From: Notolepis coatsorum
Lineage: Eukaryota; Chordata; Actinopteri; Aulopiformes; Paralepididae
Assembly: GCA_963971535.1 (NCBI GenBank)
Contig: OZ020589.1
Coordinates: forward strand, 47,712,636-47,776,635
Direction: 5' to 3'
DNA: 64,000 nt
The stretch's first letter is position 1. Each line of letters starts with the position of its first letter. The notes under the pieces are model-generated. The model was not told the origin of the DNA and did not search any database. It saw only the letters and a list, made by a program, of their open reading frames with translations. The translations under genes were made by a program, and so were the position numbers. Below are positions 1 through 9,821 of this stretch, piece after piece.

Positions 1-1776
1 CCACACTGACTTGTGAGTCAACAGCAACGTTCCACTTCCAGCGCCTCCACATCTCTTCGTCATCATTACCCTGTTCTATCCATCCTTCTCCTCCCTTCAT
101 AATCCTTATATATACCTATTTCACCTCCTATACGCCTCCACATGGCCATTGTGAGCTTGTTCAAGCACCACACTATATGCATGCTGGTCTGTAACGTGTA
201 GACCCCTCTATCAAAGAGCCTGAGAGGTGACTTTGATGTAACCCGAAGATAATGAGGATAGTATTGTTCTGGTTGAAGCAAAAAAAACGTTAAACCTTTA
301 TGAATTCTAAAGGTATGTAGCACCCTGAATATGTGACTATTATTCAGAAGTGCTGACTTGCCTTTTATCTCCCCTTTGTGCACAAAGACATATTAACTAG
401 TTTCCATTGATATTCTCTCGAACAACGACGCGAGTTTCTCCTTCTCTCACCGGCCAGAATATGGATTATAAACAGTAAACTGACTCATATTCAATCCACC
501 CAGTTCTTCCTGTGGGGCTAGTTGGTGTTACCAGCAGGGGGCGGCGGTGGCAGGTGGAGCAGTGGAGAGAAGCAAGCAACGAGGAAGAAGGAATCACCTG
601 GAGGTGAGGGGAACAGGAAGCCCTCTTCGACGTTGGATGTAGCCGTGAACAGTTGCAGCTACAACGGGAGGTGCTTTGGAATAGCCCCGTTAAAGAAGTG
701 AAGCCAGAGAGCCCCGCCGGAGCGAGCGACGGGTGATGAGACATACTTGCTAGTGACGGGTTATCCTAGAAGTATCCGTGATAGTGTGTGAGTAAGAGAA
801 ACTGAACCCAAGGACTAACGTCTAAGCTAACGAGACTAACATCTAACGTTATCGGGTTATAGTAGTTACTGTGTGCGGTATATTAGCATGCCGCTAACGG
901 CTCCGTCTGACTTGAGTAGACTACCGGGCGCGAGGCGCTGAAGAGACCGGTGGTGTAGCCAGCCACGTTGCGTTAACAGTATAACCGAATAGCAGGAGGG
1001 CTGTCTAGGACCCACAGAGTAGCTTCAGTTAAGGTAGCCCCAGATTATTATTGCGCGTCAACCCAGCACCGGCAGCCAGCAGCCTGTCTTCGCCGGCGGT
1101 CTACATCTGCTCTGCACCGGCGGTCGTCAGCCTAGCACTGGAGTTCGTCCCGCCCAGCAGAGGTCGCCATCACCCAGCCCGCGCCTCCAGCCCGCTACTG
1201 CCCCTCTGCCTAACACAGCTTGCTAGCTCCTGAGACGAGAGCGTTCAACGCCATCTTACCACCCGGACAGTGGTGGTGCGGCGAGGCCGCCATCTTGGTT
1301 GAGTACACTGGCGCTTCGGTGCTCAGGATCCTATTGCACAGTACACAGTGTGGCGCGGCCTACGGGCGAAGCTAATGTTGCTAACTACAGTTCATAGGGG
1401 TACCCCATAAACATTACATGCCGGCATTAGTTTAGGACTTTTGTTAGGTAAAGTGGGCCCACCTTTTCATTTCCTTTGAGTGTGATAACGTGTATGGTCA
1501 TGCCTCTTGAGTTCCTGTCTAGTTAACCTTGTTTCTTCCTGGGGTACATTAATGCTGCCGTAATATGTAAAGCCTTAGAGAAAGGTATTATTGTATACGT
1601 GTCATATATATGTTGTTATTATAATTATTAGTAATTAGGAATAACAATATTATATGCCATTTGACTCACTGCCAGTAATACTTGTCACTGCCCAGTATAA
1701 GTAACACTAAACGAACTAAGACGGGAATTGTGTGTGTGCGTGTCCATTATTATTATTTAACCCTTTCCCCTTACAG
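1..1776. other. Unassigned region, CpG-rich in its middle
   Basis: I recognise no gene, RNA or transposable element here. Positions of about 900 to 1330 are noticeably GC- and CpG-rich compared with the AT-rich flanks, which could mark a promoter or CpG island or the end of a GC-rich retroelement. Short open frames exist on both strands, but none shows a family motif. From about 1560 to 1700 the sequence is AT-rich and featureless. Confidence 0.3.
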
Positions 1777-2122
1777 TCATTAAGGTCTCTAGTGGTCATC
1801 AAGGGAGAGTACTGCTTGCGGGAGGAACGAATCTATTACATCAGTCACTAGGTGTGGGAGGGTTACGGAGGTATTGGGGGAAGTGAGAGCAAGTTGGGGA
1901 GTACTGCTGACCGCCCCGGAAAGGCGAGGAAGACCAGAGTACCAGACCAGGTTGGTAAATCCCGGGCCCCATCCACTCTCACTGCCGGCCTCCAGTTTGA
2001 CGCTCCAGGCCCAAAGACGAGGGTGCAGTCAGACGGAGCTCTACTGTGTTCCGCTACCCAGTGACGGTGCACACCCGTTCCCACGAAGCAGGGATAATCC
2101 ACCCTGCTACAGGTAGATAAAG
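1777..2122 (+). other. Candidate internal exon of unknown gene
   Basis: A pyrimidine-rich tract ending in CCCCTTACAG precedes position 1777, and AAAG/GTAAGT follows position 2122; both are good vertebrate splice consensus matches. The interval is GC-richer than its flanks. No frame crosses the whole interval with a recognisable motif: the best plus-strand frame begins with an ATG at 1874 and stops at 2116. It could be a non-coding or 5' exon, part of a retroelement, or chance. I cannot link it to the host gene at 38.7-60.4 kb. Confidence 0.18.
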
Positions 2123-2499
2123 GTAAGTTATGGTAAAAGTAATGTGTTCATTCATAGTTAAAGACAGTAGAGGCTGAGTACCTTCTGGCAATATATCACA
2201 ATAATACCAGTGACCTTGATAGATATTAAAAACTGAGTTCTGAGATTGATATGTATGAGCCAGCTGGACAGAGATTCAGGAAACAACGGTGAAGTCAATC
2301 GATGGATTTTATTGACAGGAACACACAGAGAACGAGGAACAGTCCTGGAGCCCAGCCCTCCACGGGGCTGAGAGGCTCCAGAATGAAAAACAACCATGGC
2401 ATTTATACTATGTGGGAGTTCCAAATTTAGCGAGCCACTGGTTAATAATAGATGATCCGACAGGCTCCGATAGGCTTGGCATATAAGGTAGTCTAAGGA
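2123..2499. other. Unassigned spacer
   Basis: No gene or repeat family is recognised. Short open frames lack motifs. Confidence 0.3.
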
Positions 2500-2873
2500 T
2501 TTGATTTGATTTGATTAGGGATCCCCATTAGCTGGTGCCATAGCAACCAGCTAGTCTTCCTGGGGTCCACACACAAAAAAACATACAAAAACAATTATTA
2601 TTGCAAAAACTAAATTATTAAAAGTCAGTACACACAATGCATAATGAAACTACTGTAACAATTAAGATAGATACAATTACATTACAGTGTAAAACAAAAA
2701 CAAAAAATTACTTTACAGTGTTAAAAACAATTTAAAAACAATTTAAGAAGCTGTAGCCCTATTTTCAGAAATCTCGCCTAAAGGTACATGCCTAAGTAAA
2801 TGGAAGATTGCTCCACTTCTACAAGGCCAATTTGCATGTTCTTGGTATAGGAACATCTATAGGGACCTGGGGG
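2500..2873 (-). mobile_element. LINE 3' end, left part (Rex1-like?)
   Basis: The segment starts with tandem GATTT units, followed by a conserved block (GGATCCCCATTAGCTG, then CTTCCTGGGGTCC) and an A-rich stretch. This resembles the 3' untranslated end of a fish non-LTR element lying on the minus strand. It is probably of the Rex1/Babar type, but I name that clade only from memory of such tails. The hAT at 2874-13374 cuts it, and it resumes at 13375. No coding part is visible. Confidence 0.45.
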
Positions 2874-3876
2874 CAGGGTTAGAAATTAACGGGGGCTTGG
2901 GGCAAAATGCCCTCGAAAATTTACCAAATGCCCTCAAAAATCAGTTAAGGGGGGCAAGAAAAGCCCCTGACAGTTTACTAATTATATATATAATTATATA
3001 TATGCTCTACAGTGCGAGCATTTCCCTCGTATTTGCCCCTAATAATATGTGTGTGCGAACCGGAAAAATAATTTACGTGTGCGAGTGATGATTACAAACG
3101 CTCCGCTGTTAATAGTTCTGAAACTACAAGTCCCACATTATACAAGGCTCATAAACGTCCGATCACAGTAGAGTTTCCTGCGGTGACACGGCTGGTTTCA
3201 TGCGAGTGAAAGGAAATGAGAACACAGTACGTGCTGGAAAAGAAAGTCACGGTACCATAGGCAAGTTATACATTCAAAATCAGACAACGCAAAGAATTCA
3301 GCCAGCCATTCATTTTAATTTTGCACAAAAGAGAGACGAGGAGAAAGAGGAATCCGGCGAGGCAGCTAATGTTACTGAGGCGGATAACATTAGCGAAGTT
3401 AGCGCACATACACGCACACTGTGGGCCAGCCAGTGCCTTTGGTGGTGTGTGCTATTGCACAGATGTGTGTCCCGTTCCCGTTTGCACACACACATACACA
3501 CACGCACATAGTAAGCCATCACTGGGAATGCTCAGAGGAAAGGGGGGCTGAGAATATCTGTGTCTATCTGTGTGTGTGTCTCGCTCTCTCTCCCTCTCTA
3601 CATCTCTCTCTCCTGAACCTATTTCATTAAAAAGGAAGACATTGATGGACAGTAGCTATACGTATAAATGATAGCTCAGTTGTAGCTGTAACAGAATAAT
3701 TGTATTAACTATTAAAAAAAAAGAAATTGTAAATGTTTTTATTTCCTCTTTTTCAAAACATACATAGAACAAGACATCACAATACAATAGCTTTACGCTA
3801 ATAATAATAGAGACACTAACAACAATAACACTAACAATAATAACAACAGAAATGATAGTAAGAATAATAAAGACAT
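2874..3876. mobile_element. Left interior of the nested hAT
   Basis: This is the sequence between the left terminus and the gypsy LTR. It has an AT-rich first part and a CA/GT-rich patch near 3480-3510. The region at 3440-3475 (GTGTGTGCTATTGCACAGATG) closely resembles 12064-12088 on the far side of the L1. From 3780 to 3870 there are many AATAAC-like short repeats. Open frames are short and lack motifs. Confidence 0.55.
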
Positions 3877-4051
3877 TGTGGTGTCACATTAAGGGAGTCT
3901 CTCACGCCAGAGTTGAAGCGTCACAGGGGAGGAGATATAGGGGAGTGGTTGGTGTGTGTACGGTGGTGATTCTGTGAATGAATAAAGTAGGAAGTCACTG
4001 AAGGACCTGTCACGCGCATTATTGTATCGCCTCTTCCTTCAACTTCCCACA
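3877..4051 (+). repeat. Gypsy 5' LTR
   Basis: The 175-bp segment begins TGTGGTGTCACATT and ends TTCCCACA, giving the canonical TG...CA borders. A primer-binding-like TGGTGACCC follows at once. The start recurs as TGTTGTGTCACATT at 8092, which supports the left boundary. AATAAA occurs inside, near 3980. The LTR is short for the class but within the known range. Confidence 0.75.
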
Positions 4052-4052
4052 T

Positions 4053-4068
4053 TGGTGACCCTGATCGT
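4053..4068 (+). promoter_or_regulatory. Gypsy primer-binding site
   Basis: TGGTGACCCTGATCG starts one base after the LTR. The leading TGG pairs with a tRNA CCA end, as expected for minus-strand priming. I did not match it to a particular tRNA. Confidence 0.6.
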
Positions 4069-4086
4069 TGGATTATTATTATTATT

Positions 4087-4797
4087 ATGAGTAATAACGA
4101 AGAAAACGCTGTTCGGCCCGCTGCGGTGGCAGCTGCGGTGTCTGTCAAGCTGCCCGACTTTTGGCAGCACGACCCGGACCCATGGTTCCAACATGTCGAG
4201 GCTCAATTCCATCTGCGAGGTGTCACAGTGGACGACACGAAATACTATCATGTCGTCGCTGCATTGGATGCACAAACCACCCGTCGCGTCATGGGATTTT
4301 TGCAAGATCCACCAGCCATGGGGAAATACGCCGCTCTCAAACAACAGCTGTTACGGCTGTTTCAGCTGTCAGATACTGAGCGGGCGGAGCGCCTGTTGTC
4401 ACTGAACGGTTTAGGTGACAGTAAACCAACCGAGCTCATGGAGAACATGTTGGCATTGCTCGGCTTAAGTGACACATCATTTTTATTTATACAGTTATTT
4501 CTGCGTCAGCTTCCACCTCCAGTACGCACTGCCTTGGCCAGCTCGCCGCTCGTGAGAGCCAAGGATTATCGGGGGATGGCAGAAGAGGCTGACAGAATAT
4601 TGCTGGCAACCCGCCACTACAGCGTTACCATTAACGCTGCGCTGCCGGCGGGGGAGATGACGGGAGCTGCGGTATCGGATCGCCGGAGGGAGAATGAACT
4701 TTGTTTTTTTCATCAGCGTTATGGTGCCAAAGCCAGGCGATGTGAGCAGCCTTGCTCTTTTTCCGGCCAGGGAAATGCCAGAGCCGGCGCTCATTAG
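4087..4797 (+). CDS. gag: Gypsy gag polyprotein
   Basis: The 236-codon open frame starts with the ATG about 35 bp after the LTR. Residues 20-45 (PDFWQHDPDPWFQHVEAQF) match the fish gypsy capsid start, where the frame lies between W-F-x-x-x-E-A-x-F positions. The middle (about 75-130) has the L-L-x-L-x-x-L-G-D spacing seen in these gags. The C-terminus (FFHQRYGAKARRCEQPCSF) is the Cys/His-containing end typical of the group. Gag packages the element RNA. The frame is uninterrupted, and its end overlaps the protease frame by 46 bp in another register, so pol expression would need a frameshift; whether this is original or decay is unclear. Confidence 0.85.
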   Translation: MSNNEENAVRPAAVAAAVSVKLPDFWQHDPDPWFQHVEAQFHLRGVTVDDTKYYHVVAALDAQTTRRVMGFLQDPPAMGKYAALKQQLLRLFQLSDTERAERLLSLNGLGDSKPTELMENMLALLGLSDTSFLFIQLFLRQLPPPVRTALASSPLVRAKDYRGMAEEADRILLATRHYSVTINAALPAGEMTGAAVSDRRRENELCFFHQRYGAKARRCEQPCSFSGQGNARAGAH

Positions 4798-5158
4798 CAG
4801 CTGTGAGTGCTGGCGACACGACGAGGCTGCTGTTCATTGAGGACACGTTGTCCAGTAGGCGCTTGCTGGTGGATTCGGGAGCCCAGCGGAGTATCCTGCC
4901 AGCTTCAGGCGCGGACGGCTTGAGTGGCAGTCACGGCCCCCCGCTGGACGCCGCCAATGGAACTCCGATTCGCACTTTCTGCACCAGGTCAGTGACTGTT
5001 TGTTTCAATGGACATGCTTTTAATTGGGATTTTGTAATTGCTTCTGTGTCGATGCCTATACTGGGCGCGGATTTTTTATGTGCTCATAGACTTTTGGTGG
5101 ATGTGGCGAACCGTCGCTTAATTGGCGCTGTGTCGTTTGCCACTTACCCCTGCACTCT
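4752..5158 (+). CDS. Gypsy aspartic protease
   Basis: The open frame contains LLVDSGAQRSILP (codons about 36-48), the DSG/A active site of retropepsin-type proteases, and a later ILGADFL (about 97-103), matching the conserved I-L-G-x-D-F flap/C-terminal motif. It would cleave the Gag-Pol precursor. The frame formally runs to 5237, but after the G run at 5159 it reads non-homologous residues, so I end the real domain there. The continuation into reverse transcriptase lies in another register on the far side of the run. Confidence 0.8.
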
Positions 5159-5178
5159 GGGGGGGGGGGGGGGGGGGG
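5159..5178. repeat. G20 homopolymer inside gypsy pol
   Basis: Twenty consecutive G residues lie between the protease and the reverse transcriptase. The two domains are in different frames on either side of the run, so its length has probably drifted, by replication slippage or as an assembly error. Confidence 0.9.
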
Positions 5179-5682
5179 CGGCTCGCCCTCGCCAACATCC
5201 TCGCCACAGGGGACGTGTACCAGCGGCTTCTCGCTGATTTCCCCGCTCTGACTGTGCCCACGTTTTCTGCTATGGTCGCAAAACATGGGGTGGAGCATTA
5301 TATCCCCACGGCCGGTCCGCCAGTTTTCGCGCGTGCACGCCGCCTTGATGCCGCTAAACTGGCCATCGCTAAAGGGGAGTTTGACACAATGGAGCAACTC
5401 GGCATTGTGCGGCGCTCCGACAGCCCGTGGGCCTCGCCTTTGCATATGGTTCCGAAAGCTGATGGGAAGTGGCGCCTGTGTGGAGATTTCCGGCGCCTCA
5501 ATAGTGCCACGAATCATGACCGCTACCCTGTCCCGCACACCCAGGACTTTTCTGTTCACCTGGCCGGGACCACCATTTTCTCCAAGGTGGATTTGGTGCG
5601 GGGCTACCACCAGGTGCCAGTCCATCCCAGAGACGTGCCCAAGACCGCCGTTATACCCCGTTTGGACTTTTCGAGTTTTTAA
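5179..5682 (+). pseudogene. pol: Gypsy reverse transcriptase, N-terminal part
   Basis: In the frame that ends at 5682 the sequence shows the usual gypsy RT opening: HGVEHYIPTAGPPVFARARRL, then LGIVRRSDSPWASPLHMVPK, WRLCGDFRRLN and the first catalytic block FSKVDLVRGYHQVPV (carrying the first Asp). The polymerase copies element RNA into DNA. The frame is lost near 5655, where an expected I-T-P-F-G-L stretch is read out of register; the rest of the domain continues one base off. A one-base deletion around 5655 explains this. Confidence 0.85.
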
Positions 5683-5684
5683 GG

Positions 5685-6470
5685 ATGCCTTTCAGACTCA
5701 AGGGGGCAGCGCAGACCTTCCAGCGGTTAATTGACTCTGTGCTGCGAGGGTTGTCATTTTTGTTTGTGTATTTAGACGACATCCTGGTCGCCAGCACATC
5801 TGCTGAAGAGCATTGTTTGCACCTCCGACAGCTGTTTCAGCGGCTGAATGAACATGGGCTAATTGTGAACCCAGCCAAGTGTCAGTTCGGCCGGCCAGAC
5901 ATAGACTTCCTGGGCCATCACATCTCTTCACAGGGAGCTGTGCCTCTGCCCACCAAGGTGGAGGTGATCACTGCCTTCCCACGTCCTCGCACCATCAAGC
6001 CCCTACAGGAGTTCCTCGGTATGGTAAAATTTTATAACCGATTCATACCAGGAGCGGCTCTCTTGATGCACCCCCTGTACGAGGCACTAAGGGGCAAGAA
6101 GGACAATCAGGAGGTGGACTGGTCCCCTGAGAGGGTCCAGGCATTTGATAGTGCTAAGGCTGCTCTCGCTAACGCTACTATGCTGGCACACCCATACCCG
6201 GCCGTTCCAATAGCCCTCACGACCGATGCCTCGGACTATGCTGTGGGGGCGGTGTGTGATCAGTGGGTGGCCGGCGCCTGGCAGCCTCTGGCCTTTTTCA
6301 GCAGGACACTGCGGGACAACGAGAGGAAATACAGCACGTTTGACAGGGAGCTGCTGGCCCTTTTCCTCGCCACGCGTCATTTTAGGTTCCTGTTGGAGGG
6401 CCGGGAGTTCACCGCTTTCGTGGACCACAAGCCTCTGACCTTTGCCATGGCTAAGACCACGGAACCATGA
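5685..6470 (+). pseudogene. pol: Gypsy reverse transcriptase C-terminus and RNase H
   Basis: The frame opens with the RT palm motif MPFRLKGAAQTFQRLID and carries the catalytic FVYLDDILVAS, followed by FLGHHIS and the connection region. RNase H begins with LTTDASDYAVGAV (first Asp), then FFSRTLRDNERKYSTFDRELLAL (Glu) and FTAFVDHKPLTF (Asp). It ends at TGA (6468-6470), where relatives normally carry a Trp codon between Pro and Ser; homologous sequence resumes directly after the stop in the same frame, so a TGG-to-TGA change is the likely cause. RNase H would remove the RNA template. Confidence 0.88.
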
Positions 6471-6530
6471 TCGGCACGGCAGCAGCGCCAACTGTCCGCC
6501 ATTTCGGAATTCACCACGGACCTGCAGCAT

Positions 6531-7774
6531 GTGGCGGGCAAGGACAACCTGGTGGCTGACTGCCTCTCCAGAGTGCGGGTCAACACTGTGCACCTGGGTG
6601 TGGACTACGCAGCCATGGCAGTTGACCAGTGCACGGACATGGACATCCAGGCATTCAGGATGGCCGCGACAGGACTGAGACTGGAGGATGTGGTGTTCCA
6701 GGACAGTAAGGCCACGCTCCTCTGCAATGTCTCCACAGGCCGACCTCGCCCGATGGTCCCCGCGGGCTGGCGCCGCCGCATTTATAATGCTATACATGCT
6801 TTGTCGCACCCGGGGGTGAAGGCATCAGTTAAGCTGGTGGGGGCTAGGTTCGTTTGGCCGGGCCTCAGGAAGGACCTCAAGGGGTGGGCTGCCTCTTGTG
6901 TAGCGTGCCAGCGCGCCAAGGTGCATCGGCACACTAAGGCCCAGCTGGGGCCATTTCTCATCCCGGAGAGACGTTTTGATCACGTTAACGTGGACCTGGT
7001 GGGCCCGCTGCCCCCCTCCCACGGGTTCACTCACCTACTGACCATGGTGGACAGGACCACCAGGTGGCCAGAGGCTGTGCCCCTGTCATCCACTACATCG
7101 GTGGACGTGGCTCGGGCGTTCATCTCCACCTGGGTGGCCCGTTTCGGTACCCCTGCGGATCTAACTTCGGACAGAGGGCCCCAGTTCACGTCAGAGTTGT
7201 GGAGCGCCGTGGCGGAGAGTTTGGGGGTGAAACTCCACCGCACCGTGGCATACAACCCGCAGGCAAATGGTCTCTGTGAGCGTTTCCACCGCACTATGAA
7301 GGCTGCTCTCCGGGCGGCTCTTACGGACAGTAATTGGGTCGACCGTTTGCCGTGGGTCATGCTAGGCCTGCGCTCAGCCCCAAAGGAGGATCTGCAGTCA
7401 TCTTCGGCTGAGCTTGTGTTGGGTCAGCCGCTGAGAGTCCCTGGGGAGTTCCTCCCAGGTGCCACAGCCCCCTGGTCAGCTGCGACTCATCGCTTGGCCA
7501 TCCGAGACGCCGCCGGCACTTTCGCTCCCGTGCCCGCACATCACTGTTTTCCCCTGTCCTACGTCCCCAAGGACTTGATGTCAGCCCTGTACGTATTCAT
7601 CCGCCGCGATGCCCACCGATCTCCACTCCAGGCTCCGTACGATGGGCCCTTCCGGGTCCTGGAAGCGGGACCCAAGAGCTTTATGGTGGACAGAGGGGGG
7701 CTTCAGGAGCGGATATCGGTGGACCGTTTGAAGCCTGCACACGTGGCCCCGGACGGGCCGGTGGAGCTGGCTCG
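6531..7774 (+). pseudogene. pol: Gypsy RNase H end and integrase
   Basis: The frame starts in the RNase H tail (AGKDNLVADCLSRV). An H2C2 zinc-binding block follows (HALSHPG...CVACQRAK), then the DDE core: FDHVNVDLVGPLP (Asp), LTSDRGPQFTSELW (Asp) and NPQANGLCERFHRTMKAAL (Glu). At the end comes APYDGPFRVLEAG, a GPY/F module. All three catalytic acidic residues are present. Integrase joins the cDNA ends to the host genome. I place the end at the 29-bp duplication near 7746-7803, after which this frame (open to 7961) leaves homology. Confidence 0.88.
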
Positions 7775-7803
7775 GCCCCGGACGGGCCGGTGGAGCTGGC
7801 TCA
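7746..7803 (+). repeat. 29-bp tandem duplication in gypsy pol
   Basis: A unit starting GCCCCGGACGGGCCGGTGG occurs at 7746 and again at 7775, a period of 29 bp. Because 29 is not a multiple of three, the second copy shifts the reading frame of the pol tail. Confidence 0.85.
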
Positions 7804-8014
7804 GCCCCGACGGCGCGGCCATCCGCCCAAACCCACTCCTGCCGCAAGTTTGCGGCCCGTGTCTGCCTCTACCCCGGCAGCAGCCCCGGACTCTCCCCCA
7901 TTCCAGCCTCGCCGCCGGCGCGGACGGCCGCCGGCTCGGGCCTTTCCCCCTTCCCCCCTGACTGTTAAGCGCAGTCGTTATGGTCGGGTAGTCAGGCCTC
8001 CTACGAGGGGCTGA
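7790..8014 (+). pseudogene. Gypsy pol C-terminal tail, shifted frame
   Basis: This frame reads a proline- and arginine-rich tail (QPRRRGHPPKP, then FQPRRRRGRPP) and ends SRYGRVVRPPTRG before TGA. An ending of the type R-x-G-R-V-V-R-P-P is common in fish gypsy pols. It lies one register off the integrase because of the 29-bp duplication upstream, so it is the original C-terminus displaced by a frameshift. Confidence 0.7.
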
Positions 8015-8091
8015 GTACTTTGGGGGGGTTTTTGGTATGGGTTGGGGTTGCAGGGTATGTCTACTCTGGGTGTTCGGGGGGGGCCTGGCTG

Positions 8092-8105
8092 TGTTGTGTC
8101 ACATT
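8092..8105 (+). repeat. Gypsy 3' LTR stub
   Basis: TGTTGTGTCACATT matches the first 14 bp of the 5' LTR with one difference, at the position expected after the pol stop and a G-rich (polypurine-like) run at 8076-8083. Homology then stops, and a piggyBac-type MITE begins 12 bp later. Confidence 0.65.
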
Positions 8106-8117
8106 CTTAACTCTTAA

Positions 8118-9037
8118 CACTTTCAGAGCCGGCCGTGTTTTCCTTTTTACCCCCTTGAATGCCCAGCAACCACTTCAATGTTAACGTTAATATCGCCTAA
8201 TCTATGTTTTAAATTATGGCTAATGTGTCTAATCTGCCTGTCGCATTATCAATGACCCATTTCCAGTCAACATTGTCAACAGCGGATTGTTTTTTTATCG
8301 GTTAATTTCCGTTTTATAGCATTTTGAAAAGCCCTCGTTTTCAAGAAGAAAAAAAAAGAATCCCTGATAAACGCTGATGTACTGTAATATTCTAGAACGT
8401 TGTCATTGTTCGGCCTATTTATGAATCGTTTTCAAATAAACGCTAGATTATCGATAGTATATGTGTACGTATGCACGCTGGTGCCGCAAGCTGTAAATCG
8501 ATTCTCTTATTTCCTGATCACTCGCACAGTCAAAACAGCCATATCACATATAGGGGGAAAGCTTATATCTCCGTGAAAAAAGGTCTGATTATCCTAATAC
8601 TGGTAAAATAGATTCCTTACCTGAGATCAGATGGTATCCAAATGGATTATTCCAATTCCTGATCGACCATTCCAAAAATCTATCCTTTTATTGATCCAAC
8701 GCGTATACTGTAAAACAGCGTATACACGCTGTGCTGAGGGTCCAGCATGAAGCTGATCGGCCCCGGTTACATGCGGGGGAAAGCAAAATGTGGAGTCCGG
8801 GTTTTTTCCCCCCATGCATTTTCATTGAGTCCAATCCAAAAGGGTGAATTACCATCTGGGAGACGATAGGGGGCGCTTTTTTCACATCTGAGCGCCTGGG
8901 GTGGCTGATTTACCAACGGTAGACTCGGTTGATGAAATATGAATTCAGATCACTAATAAAAAAAAGAAAAAAGAAAAAACGAATATTCTCGTTATGGGCA
9001 TTCAACCCGCGAAAACTCGGGTTGGGCATTCAAAGTG
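8118..9037 (-). mobile_element. piggyBac-type MITE, copy 1
   Basis: The element is bounded by TTAA at 8114-8117 and 9038-9041. Its ends read CACTTTCAGAGCC and, inverted, CACTTTGAATGCCC. TTAA duplication with CA-starting inverted ends is characteristic of piggyBac superfamily elements. The interior matches copies at 12434-13306 and 62866-63691, both in the opposite orientation. No transposase frame is present. Confidence 0.8.
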
Positions 9038-9352
9038 TTAAGGGCAGGGGTAATATGAATGCAGTGTAAGATTCTAACTTGGATAGACTTGGTGCGGTTG
9101 CAAACAGAGATTTATTTTGCGTAGGTCCATGCATCCTGCCAGTCCTCGTCCGTGATCTCTATGTCCAAGTCTTTTTCCCAGGACTGTTTAGTGACAAGGG
9201 AAGATAAAGATGAATTAAGGTTTAGAGTACTATAGAAAATAGATATTTGTTTTTTAGGAATCTGCAAGGAGAGGGCTTTCTCCACCTGCGAGGTGGAACT
9301 GTTAATTAACAGTGAGGTGTCCTTGGTGATAAACTGCCTAATTTGTAAGTAT

Positions 9353-9821
9353 TTAAAAAAAATCCGTTTTCAATAGGCCATACCGCTGCTGCAGCTGTAG
9401 AAAGGACATTAGGGTCTGGCCATCAAACAAGTGGCCAAGATTAGTTATGCCCTGCGTATGCCAGGTCTTGAAGACGCCGCCAATTTGGTCTGGCTTAAAG
9501 TCAGGATTGCCTACGATCGGGGTAAGAGGAGAGGTTAGCTTAGCTCGGCCCTCCACCTTACGGACAGGCCTTGACGGAGCATAGTGTGATGGGGTTAGAG
9601 CATATTTTCCTAACAGACTTAAAGTCTTTGATAAATAGTAGGTTCCACAGGGGGGACTTAGATTGCGAGGATTCAATGTCTAGCCAGATTGATAGTGGGT
9701 CTGATCTGAACCAACCGACAAGTACCCTAAGGTGTACTGCTAGTTGGTAATGTCTTATATTAGGTAGGTCTTCACCATCCATCTGTAATTTGGCCATTTT
9801 CAGACGCAGTTTTCTTCCCAT
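9353..9821 (-). pseudogene. L1 ORF2 C-terminal region
   Basis: Two overlapping minus-strand frames (9558-9821 and 9353-9676) carry the tail after the polymerase: MGRKLRLKMAKLQMDGEDLP, then NPDFKPDQIGGVFKTW and GITNLGHLFDGQTLMSF, as seen near the end of fish L1 ORF2. A frameshift separates them. From here to 9046 lies the presumed remaining end and 3' untranslated part. Confidence 0.65.

Larger units (their letters stand above)
3877..8105 (+). mobile_element. Ty3/gypsy LTR retrotransposon, degenerate
   Basis: In order the element has a 5' LTR, a primer-binding site, gag, an aspartic protease, reverse transcriptase, RNase H, integrase with a GPY/F-like module, and a basic tail. This protease-RT-RNaseH-integrase order is that of Ty3/gypsy. 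Coding is broken by a G20 run, a probable 1-base loss near 5655, a TGA at 6468-6470 and a 29-bp duplication near 7746. The 3' LTR is reduced to about 14 bp. It cannot be autonomous as read. It lies inside the hAT at 2874-13374 and so is younger than that hAT. Confidence 0.9.
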
